Shown here piece by piece: positions 1 to 4,364 of a stretch of DNA of 5,748 nucleotides. Below the pieces are notes generated by a model. That model saw only the letters and a list, made by a program, of their open reading frames with translations. It had not been told where the DNA came from and ran no database searches. The translations under genes and the position numbers were made by a program. Every line of letters begins with the position of its first letter. The first letter of the stretch is position 1. Origin of the DNA: JAQCEJ01 sp046160425 (lineage in GTDB: Bacteria > Planctomycetota > Planctomycetia > Planctomycetales > Planctomycetaceae); the NCBI GenBank assembly GCA_046160425.1, contig JBJXGP010000437.1, forward strand, positions 1 through 5,748, read 5' to 3'.

Positions 1-614
1 ACTTCGGCACCGAACTCCCCGGCATCACCGTCGTGCTCATCAACATGAGCGATGCCGTCGTGAATTACTTCTATCTCGGCCCGGCCATTCCGATCGGTTT
101 GTGGTTGATGATCAAAATCATCAAAAAGAACAAAACCGGCGAATACATCATCGATAAACTATCGCTGAAGATACCGCTGCTCGGGCAAATCCTTCGAAAG
201 TCCATCATCGCGCGAACCTGTCGAACGCTGGGGACATTGATCGCCTCCGGCGTGCCGATCCTCGAGGCGATCATCATCGCCCGCGATACCGCGGGTAACG
301 CGGTGTTCGTCCGGGCCTTCGATACAATTTACTCCGCCATTCGCGAAGGGGAATCGATGGCCGTCCCGCTCCGCGAAACCCGCATCACCGACGATATGGT
401 GGTGAACATGGTCGACGTCGGCGAAGAAACCGGCGCGCTCGACAACATGCTTTATAAAGTCGCCGACGTGTACGACGAAGAAGTTTCGGTGCTCGTCGAC
501 GGCCTCGTGAGCTTGCTCGAACCTTTGATGGTGGTTGTGCTCGGCTTGATCGTCGGGTTCATCGTCATCGCCTTGTTCATGCCGCTCATTAAATTGCTCA
601 ACGATTTGTCGTAG
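1..614 (+). CDS. gspF: GspF/PilC-type inner-membrane platform protein, 3' part
   Basis: This is the C-terminal 203 residues of a type II secretion / type IV pilus platform protein. Complete codons begin at base 3, and the frame is open to the window edge, so the true start lies upstream. The family sits in the inner membrane, contacts the assembly ATPase and organises pseudopilus growth. Visible features are FGTELPG followed by a first membrane segment at visible residues ~22-40, then the cytoplasmic domain with IPLLGQILRKS, TLGTLIASGVPILEA, the acidic DVGEETGALD motif and YDEEV. A final membrane segment (~175-197) ends in PLIKLLNDLS. This order and this C-terminal end are typical of the second T2SSF domain. 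The stop is TAG 612-614. The pseudopilin genes downstream support the call, but GspF and PilC cannot be separated from this fragment alone. The methionine-like GTG at 33 is internal. Confidence 0.93.
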   Translation, partial: FGTELPGITVVLINMSDAVVNYFYLGPAIPIGLWLMIKIIKKNKTGEYIIDKLSLKIPLLGQILRKSIIARTCRTLGTLIASGVPILEAIIIARDTAGNAVFVRAFDTIYSAIREGESMAVPLRETRITDDMVVNMVDVGEETGALDNMLYKVADVYDEEVSVLVDGLVSLLEPLMVVVLGLIVGFIVIALFMPLIKLLNDLS

Positions 615-615
615 A

Positions 616-660
616 GCCTCGAAGAGGCGGAAGTCAATAGCCAGGGGCGGAAGCCCCTGG
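616..660 (-). repeat. Two-hairpin palindromic element, copy 1 (inverted)
   Basis: Read on the minus strand, this is hairpin H1 (CCAGGGGC, loop TTCC, GCCCCTGG; plus-strand 641-660, 8-bp perfect stem), a 12-nt linker (629-640) beginning CTATTGAC, and hairpin H2 (GCCTC, TTC, GAGGC; 616-628, 5-bp perfect stem). The same architecture and linker length recur at 803-849 and 4650-4694. The element starts one base after the gspF stop codon. Confidence 0.8.
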
Positions 661-684
661 GACCGGATGGCCGGAACATGTGAA

Positions 685-700
685 AGCCCCGGAGGGGCGA
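685..700 (-). repeat. Isolated H2-type hairpin
   Basis: The stem GCCCC/GGGGC (686-690 with 694-698) has the loop GGA. The 16 bases 685-700 are the exact reverse complement of 4680-4695, which forms the H2 half of the two-hairpin element at 4650-4694. Here it stands without an adjacent H1. Confidence 0.75.
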
Positions 701-761
701 TACAAACGGAACGGATTCGATTTGAATATACGTCAAGAATCAGCCTGATGCGATCAATGGT

Positions 762-781
762 CTGTCACCCCTTCGGGGTTG
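762..781 (+). repeat. 20-bp repeat with CCCCTTCGGGG hairpin, copy 1
   Basis: The 20-base sequence ctgtcaccccttcggggttg occurs identically at 762-781, 832-851 and 4609-4628. It folds as ACCCC-TTC-GGGGT (767-779). This copy has no H1 partner beside it. Confidence 0.8.
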
Positions 782-802
782 TGCCATCGCATTGAATGCA
801 CC

Positions 803-851
803 CCAGGGGGGCTGACGCCCCTGGCTATTCACTGTCACCCCTTCGGGGTTG
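803..851 (+). repeat. Two-hairpin palindromic element, copy 2
   Basis: H1 is CCAGGGG..., loop TGAC, GCCCCTGG (803-824), with two extra G in the 5' arm. The 12-nt linker CTATTCACTGTC is at 825-836. H2 is ACCCC-TTC-GGGGT (837-849). Its H2 half is the second exact copy of the 20-bp repeat (832-851). It ends just before the leader region of the next gene, and a TTG at its end opens a spurious longer frame. Confidence 0.8.
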
Positions 852-902
852 AAAACTTACCAGCAGAATGAGTCGTCGGATTCAACACAACAGGCTTGGA
901 AC

Positions 903-907
903 AGGAG
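903..907 (+). promoter_or_regulatory. Shine-Dalgarno AGGAG for the first GspG-like gene
   Basis: AGGAG lies 10 bases before ATG 918. This favours ATG 918 over the in-frame TTG at 849, which lies on the edge of a repeat. Confidence 0.7.
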
Positions 908-917
908 CCAGGTAACC

Positions 918-1802
918 ATGAAATCTCTTTTCCCCTCATCCGTGACCGCGCGGAATCGAAGCGGGCGAACGCCGCTGAATCGGCTCCCTGAAACAAACCT
1001 CACGCCCGCGAAATCGAGTCGCGCCGGGTTCACGTTGATTGAACTGCGGGTCGTGATCACGGTCATCGCCGTCCTCATTGCCATGCTGATCCCGGCTGTG
1101 CAAAGCGTTCGGCAGCGCGTGTGGGTCGCCCGCGTCCGCAGCGAAATCTCGTCGCTGGAAGGGGCGATCGCCCAATTCAAAGCCAAGTTCGGCATCGAAC
1201 CGCCGAGCCACATCGACTTCACGCGCACGTCGGGCGAGTATCCCGCAGCGACGCGAGCGCTGCTCAGGCAGTTGTGGCCGGATATCGATCTCACGTACGC
1301 CGCGGGTATGGATGGAAATGACCTCGATGGCTCCGAGTGTCTCGTCTTCTTTTTAAGCGGTGTAGGCAACACCGGCTTTTCGACGAATCCGACGACACCC
1401 TTTGCCACCGGCGGAGAACGTATCGGCCCGTATTTCGAATTTGATCCGGGGCGTTTGTTGGTCGGCAATATAGTCTTTACTGCTGGTGTTTATACGTCAG
1501 GAGCATATGCTGGCTACCTCGACCCGTATCCGGGGCAGACCAATCCCTACGTCTATTTCAGCAGCTACGAAGGCCGCGGGTATCAGGCCGATAATCCCAC
1601 CCGCATGGTGCATTACACCAATGGTACCACGGCCCATAAGCAGAACGGGCATCAGATTATCACTCCGGGCCCCGATGGCGCTTATGGTACGGGGGGAACC
1701 TATACGGAAGAAACATGCGAAGGCGTACTGATTGGACCACGCGCCGTCGAACGCGACAACATCACGGATTTCGCACCGGGATCGGGTGTCCTGGTGCCGT
1801 AG
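918..1802 (+). CDS. GspG-like type II secretion pseudopilin (first copy)
   Basis: This is a 294-residue prepilin, presumably processed by a prepilin peptidase and incorporated in a pseudopilus. The leader is 37 residues, long for the class. The cleavage site is SSRAG37|FTLIE with the conserved glycine at -1 and glutamate E42 at +5, followed by the hydrophobic helix to about residue 62. The periplasmic part has SLEGAIAQFKAKFG, YLDPYPGQTNPYVYFSSYEGRG, HQIITPGPDGAYGTGG and a final RDNITDF segment, a pattern seen in planctomycete GspG-like proteins. Start ATG 918 is chosen for its AGGAG. An in-frame TTG at 849 would add 23 residues but lies in a repeat. Residue R44 (+7) is a charged residue where leucine or another hydrophobic is normal. 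The TAG stop (1800-1802) is the first three bases of a 43-bp repeat, so the C terminus may have been set by that repeat. The stretch 1441-1500 is about 47% GC. Confidence 0.85.
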   Translation: MKSLFPSSVTARNRSGRTPLNRLPETNLTPAKSSRAGFTLIELRVVITVIAVLIAMLIPAVQSVRQRVWVARVRSEISSLEGAIAQFKAKFGIEPPSHIDFTRTSGEYPAATRALLRQLWPDIDLTYAAGMDGNDLDGSECLVFFLSGVGNTGFSTNPTTPFATGGERIGPYFEFDPGRLLVGNIVFTAGVYTSGAYAGYLDPYPGQTNPYVYFSSYEGRGYQADNPTRMVHYTNGTTAHKQNGHQIITPGPDGAYGTGGTYTEETCEGVLIGPRAVERDNITDFAPGSGVLVP

Positions 1803-1882
1803 GGTGGGCTGTGTCCACCGACTTGAGAAAATCCTTCTCCCCTCGGGAGAAGGTGGCCGACAGGCCGGATGAGGGTGCCTTT
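1800..1882 (+). repeat. ~84-bp composite repeat, copy 1
   Basis: It begins TAGGGTGGGCTGTGTCCACC. Bases 1800-1842 are identical to 1945-1987 (43 bp), and a second identical block of 19 bp follows (1853-1871 and 1999-2017). It contains a perfect 9-bp hairpin CCTTCTCCC/GGGAGAAGG (1833-1841 with 1845-1853). The TAG of the preceding gene lies within it. The part 1833-1882 resembles, in inverted orientation, the repeat at 3173-3220 inside the GspH-like gene. Confidence 0.85.
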
Positions 1883-1894
1883 GAACTAGCCAAG

Positions 1895-1937
1895 AAAAGC
1901 ACCCTCACCCCAACCCTCTCCCGCAAGCGGGCGAGGG
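1895..1937 (+). repeat. CACCCTCACCC / CCCTCTCCC palindromic repeat
   Basis: This is an 11-bp stem with one mismatch, CCCTCTCCCGC/GCGGGCGAGGG (1914-1924 with 1927-1937), loop AA. The 15 bases AAAGCACCCTCACCC (1896-1910) recur exactly at 3173-3187. GCACCCTC (1899-1906) also pairs with GAGGGTGC (1871-1878) of the preceding copy, so the two face each other like a bacterial interspersed mosaic element. Confidence 0.8.
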
Positions 1938-1944
1938 GGAAGAG

Positions 1945-2028
1945 TAGGGTGGGCTGTGTCCACCGACTTGAGAAAATCCTTCTCCCCCCGGAGAGAATGT
2001 GGCCGACAGGCCGGATGCGAGTGCCTTT
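1945..2028 (+). repeat. ~84-bp composite repeat, copy 2
   Basis: This is the second copy of 1800-1882. Its first 43 bases are identical. The central palindrome has partly decayed (TCTCC/GGAGA remain, 1981-1985 with 1990-1994), and the outer positions no longer pair fully. The inverted partner arm seen after copy 1 is missing. A GTG at 1956 within it opens a spurious 5' extension of the next gene. The 32 bases from here to ATG 2061 carry only the ribosome binding site. Confidence 0.85.
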
Positions 2029-2048
2029 CAAAATTCAACGAACGATCA

Positions 2049-2054
2049 GGGGAG
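2049..2054 (+). promoter_or_regulatory. Shine-Dalgarno GGGGAG for the second GspG-like gene
   Basis: GGGGAG lies 6 bases before ATG 2061. It decides for ATG 2061 against the in-frame GTG at 1956, which lies inside a repeat and has no comparable site. Confidence 0.75.
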
Positions 2055-2060
2055 TCCGGT

Positions 2061-3080
2061 ATGACCCCGTATGCTGATACACGACAAACTGAAATCGGGC
2101 GCTCGCGCGCGACCGGCCTGGCGCAGGCCATCGTCGTCCGCCGGCGCAACGGGTTTACGATGATCGAAATCCTGGTCGTCGTCGGCATCATCGCGCTGCT
2201 CGCCGCGCTCAGCCTGATGGCCTTCCGCGGCTTCGTCGGTAACGCCCGCGTCAAGGCGACCCAGGTCACGGTCAAGAAAATCGACGAGATCATGCACAAG
2301 CGCATGCAAGCCTTCAACCGCTGGATCGAATCGCAAGCGGTCGAAGCGCCGGGACGGCCAGATTATGTGCATGACACCGATTACGCATATCTGTCGGCGA
2401 CACCGGGCGATGAAGATTTTCGCGATCAGGCGCTCGTCCTCGCGAGAAAAAATCGCTTCCGTGAATTCTTCCCGCAGCAATTCAGCGACGTGCCGGCCGG
2501 CGGAAGTTTTCCCCCCGCTGGATTTACAACGGCAAATCAGAACGCCGAGTGTCTGTACTACATCATCATGAATGCGCAGACCTTCGGGGGCGAAGCGGTC
2601 GATGATGGGGCCTTCATCGATGCCGAGTACGCCGATGCCGACGGCGACGGCTTGATGGAGTTCGTCGACAACTGGAACAATCCCATTCGTTATTATCGTT
2701 GGCCGACTCGGTTGATCCGTCCGGGTGGTGGGTCGGTCGACCTGCATCAAGGTGCGCAATTGTTGATGGGGGATATCCCTCCAGGCTCGGCTCAAACCGA
2801 AGATCCCGACGATCCACTGGGGTTATTTTCGGGTGTGACGACGCTCCCCAATACGCAAGTCTTTGAAGAGCAATTTCACACTCCCGATACCTATCACGTT
2901 CCGCTGATCGTCTCAGCCGGACAGGATGGGTCAGGCCCTGCGGGAGGTGGCTTGGGGTTGAACGAACCGGCTCCTGCTGACACGACAAACTTCGGCCAAT
3001 TGGCTCAACCGATCACCGGCCAGACGAATGCGCTAACCGACAACATCTCGAACCTTAACACTCGGGTCGGAGGACGTTAA
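2061..3080 (+). CDS. GspG-like type II secretion pseudopilin (second copy)
   Basis: This is a 339-residue prepilin. The leader is 31 residues, VVRRRNG31|FTMIE, with E36 at +5. A hydrophobic helix follows to about residue 55, then a helical spine (KATQVTVKKIDEIMHKRMQ). The periplasmic domain holds AECLYYIIMN, an aspartate-rich DADGDGLMEFVDNW stretch (~192-205) resembling a calcium-binding loop, then NNPIRYYRWPTRL (to ~218). The C-terminal part has the SAGQDG motif and ends LTDNISNLNTRVGGR, a closing motif I associate with planctomycete GspG-like proteins. The calcium role is inferred from the motif and from the known calcium site of GspG. It is clearly different in sequence from the GspG-like protein upstream, so the two are paralogues with separate roles, not a recent duplication. 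The TAA stop at 3078-3080 directly abuts the next start. Confidence 0.88.
   Translation: MTPYADTRQTEIGRSRATGLAQAIVVRRRNGFTMIEILVVVGIIALLAALSLMAFRGFVGNARVKATQVTVKKIDEIMHKRMQAFNRWIESQAVEAPGRPDYVHDTDYAYLSATPGDEDFRDQALVLARKNRFREFFPQQFSDVPAGGSFPPAGFTTANQNAECLYYIIMNAQTFGGEAVDDGAFIDAEYADADGDGLMEFVDNWNNPIRYYRWPTRLIRPGGGSVDLHQGAQLLMGDIPPGSAQTEDPDDPLGLFSGVTTLPNTQVFEEQFHTPDTYHVPLIVSAGQDGSGPAGGGLGLNEPAPADTTNFGQLAQPITGQTNALTDNISNLNTRVGGR
3069..3074 (+). promoter_or_regulatory. Shine-Dalgarno GGAGGA for the GspH-like gene
   Basis: GGAGGA lies inside the last codons of the preceding gene, 6-7 bases before ATG 3081. It strongly supports ATG 3081 and hence translation of the repeat-containing leader that follows. 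Confidence 0.8.
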
Positions 3081-4364
3081 ATGCCCAGACCCCATCGCAT
3101 ATTACGAACGACATTTCTACTTCCTCCGGGTGGCACTGGCGGCTTGTCCGCCAGTGGATCGGAAGGATATCGAAAGCACCCTCACCCGGCCTGCGGCCAC
3201 CCTCTCCCCGAGAGAGAGGGTATCAGCACCCGAGCCGGTTTCACCCTCATCGAAATGATGGTCTCGATCACCATTCTGCTGGTGCTGGCCGTGATCACGC
3301 TCTCGGCGATCAATCTCACGCAGTCGTACGATCGCGTGCGCTCGGCGGCGAGGCAGGTGCAGTCATATTACGAAGGGGCTAAAAGCCGGGCCGGCTACGC
3401 CAAGGATGCCCGCGGTGTCCGCTTCCTGCTCGATGCTACCGACCCCACGACCGTCTCGAGCATGGTCTTCATCGGTCCGCCGGAAAAATTTTCTCAGGAT
3501 GACGTTGCTATATATACAGAGATGACGGCGCCTACAAGCAATGGTGATGCAACACTCGATTCCGACGAAGATCTGAATATGAACGGAACTGACGATCCTA
3601 TCTATATTGATTATCCACCAATCTGGAAGAATTCGACAGCCGGTGTCAGCGATTTAACGGACCGCAATCGTTTATTTGATGGCGCTCGTTTGGAACTTCC
3701 TCGTGATTCTCAAGCGTATTATACGATAGCGCAATCGCAAAATGGATCAGGGCGATGGTATCTTACACGCGACTATCAAGGTGGTACGATACCTAGCGGT
3801 CCCCTCGACTACGAACTTCAACTCGAACCGGCGATCTTGCCGAATCAGGAACCGAGATCGCTGGGGCAAGGGATCGTGATCGACCTCGATCCCACTCATA
3901 GTAAGATTCCCACAAGTTGGACAGCGGGTGGAAATCTCGACATCCTGTTCACGCCACGCGGGGCCGTCACCGGTTCGGCGGCGGGGGAAGGGACAATTCA
4001 TCTCGTGCTGGCGAGCACGGCGGATACCGCGAACAACGTCCCGCCGGGGGCTGGCGCATGGCAGGCTTCGACCGCGTATACCGCAGGGCAATGGGTCAGG
4101 CCGACGCTCGACAATCGCTGCTACTATCGCTCGACCGGCGGCGGGACATCGGGGAGCAGCCAGCCCGCGTGGCCGACCGTCACCGGGCAGACCGTGAGTG
4201 ACGGACCAATCACATGGGAATGTTTTCAAGTCACCGAAAAATTGCTGGTTTCGTTATTTACACATACCGGTCGGGTTTCTACTCACAGTATTTCCACTGT
4301 TGAATCAACACCAGGTGTTGTTGACATCTATCGTGAAGCCGAGATCGGGAGGGAAGTCCGATGA
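3081..4364 (+). CDS. GspH-like pseudopilin with repeat-derived leader and nested module
   Basis: This is a 427-residue prepilin. The leader is 53 residues, of which ~16-25 and ~31-47 are encoded by two palindromic repeats. Cleavage is at STRAG53|FTLIE with E58 at +5, and the hydrophobic helix runs to ~78. QVQSYYEGAKSRA and GVRFLL follow the GspH pattern. Residues 155-172 are rich in Asp/Asn (DSDEDLNMNGTDD), possibly calcium-binding. The C-terminal domain has LDILFTPRGAVTG and TIHLVLAST, then a probable inserted module (~326-382), then KLLVSLFTHTGRVSTHSI, which resumes the pilin fold. The start is secure: a strong GGAGGA, direct abutment to the previous stop, and no in-frame ATG or GTG before the cleavage site. 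Bases 3541-3780 are 45% GC (108 of 240), against about 70% near 3961-4020, so this middle part differs in composition. The stop TGA 4362-4364 overlaps the next ATG. Confidence 0.85.
   Translation: MPRPHRILRTTFLLPPGGTGGLSASGSEGYRKHPHPACGHPLPEREGISTRAGFTLIEMMVSITILLVLAVITLSAINLTQSYDRVRSAARQVQSYYEGAKSRAGYAKDARGVRFLLDATDPTTVSSMVFIGPPEKFSQDDVAIYTEMTAPTSNGDATLDSDEDLNMNGTDDPIYIDYPPIWKNSTAGVSDLTDRNRLFDGARLELPRDSQAYYTIAQSQNGSGRWYLTRDYQGGTIPSGPLDYELQLEPAILPNQEPRSLGQGIVIDLDPTHSKIPTSWTAGGNLDILFTPRGAVTGSAAGEGTIHLVLASTADTANNVPPGAGAWQASTAYTAGQWVRPTLDNRCYYRSTGGGTSGSSQPAWPTVTGQTVSDGPITWECFQVTEKLLVSLFTHTGRVSTHSISTVESTPGVVDIYREAEIGREVR
3127..3156 (+). repeat. CACTGGCGG hairpin repeat inside the GspH-like leader
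   Basis: This 30-bp repeat has a perfect 9-bp stem CACTGGCGG/CCGCCAGTG (3134-3142 with 3148-3156), loop CTTGT. It matches 4772-4801 at 29 of 30 bases. Here it is translated as GGTGGLSAS. The copy at 4772 lies in another reading frame, so what is conserved is DNA and not peptide. Confidence 0.88.
3173..3220 (+). repeat. CACCCTCACCC / CCCTCTCC palindromic repeat inside the GspH-like leader
   Basis: It shares 15 exact bases with 1896-1910, and it resembles the reverse complement of 1833-1882 across its length (CACCCTCA, CCGGCCTG, CGGCCACC blocks). The hairpin is CCCTCTC/GAGAGGG (3200-3206 with 3214-3220). It is translated as residues ~31-47 of the leader. No ATG, GTG or TTG lies between it and the cleavage site, so it must be translated if the protein is made. 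Confidence 0.85.
4056..4226 (+). other. Carbohydrate-binding-like module nested in the GspH-like protein
   Basis: Residues ~326-382 read AWQASTAYTAGQWVRP, then CYYRSTGGGTSGSSQPAWP, then TVSDGPITWEC. The W-x(2-3)-STAY-x-x-G-x-x-V opening, aromatic YY, GTSGSxxPxWP and final W resemble the CBM5/12 (chitin-binding type 3-like) modules of secreted hydrolases and phage tail proteins. It sits between two strands expected to be continuous in a GspH-type fold. Recognition is by pattern only, and the ligand is unknown. Confidence 0.6.
4347..4356 (+). promoter_or_regulatory. Shine-Dalgarno GGGAGGGAAG for the fourth prepilin gene
   Basis: The GGAGG core (4348-4352) lies 8 bases before ATG 4361, which overlaps the preceding stop (ATGA). 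This is the best initiation signal near this gene and supports the very long leader. Internal candidates ATG 4523, ATG 4751 and GTG 4841 lack a comparable site. Confidence 0.75.

Larger units (their letters stand above)
615..917. repeat. Gene-free gap packed with palindromic repeats
   Basis: There is no credible gene in these 303 bases between the gspF stop and the next pseudopilin start. The gap holds at least six short palindromes: stems at 616-628, 641-660, 686-698, 767-779, 803-824 and 837-849, described separately. A 7-bp inverted repeat (748-754 with 786-792) also brackets the 767-779 hairpin. The stretches 701-747 and 852-902 show nothing I recognise. No promoter could be assigned, and no hairpin is followed by a run of T, so a rho-independent terminator is not supported. 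Confidence 0.75.

Noticed and set aside
615..700. Rho-independent terminator after gspF
   Set aside because: Strong hairpins are present but none is followed by a T run, and the same hairpins occur inside coding sequence, so termination is not supported.
849..917. TTG at 849 as the start of the first GspG-like gene (317 residues)
   Set aside because: The TTG is the end of a 20-bp repeat that occurs elsewhere, with no ribosome binding site. ATG 918 has AGGAG at good spacing.
1956..2060. GTG 1956 as the start of the second GspG-like gene
   Set aside because: It lies inside the ~84-bp repeat and the extra 35 residues are repeat translation. ATG 2061 has GGGGAG just upstream and gives a leader of plausible length.
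1715..2077. 120-codon open frame across the second gap
   Set aside because: It overlaps the end of the first GspG-like gene in another frame and the rest is repeat DNA, with no recognisable protein features.
2046..2795. 249-codon minus-strand open frame
   Set aside because: It is antisense to the second GspG-like gene, whose motifs are unmistakable; no motif was seen in the antisense product.
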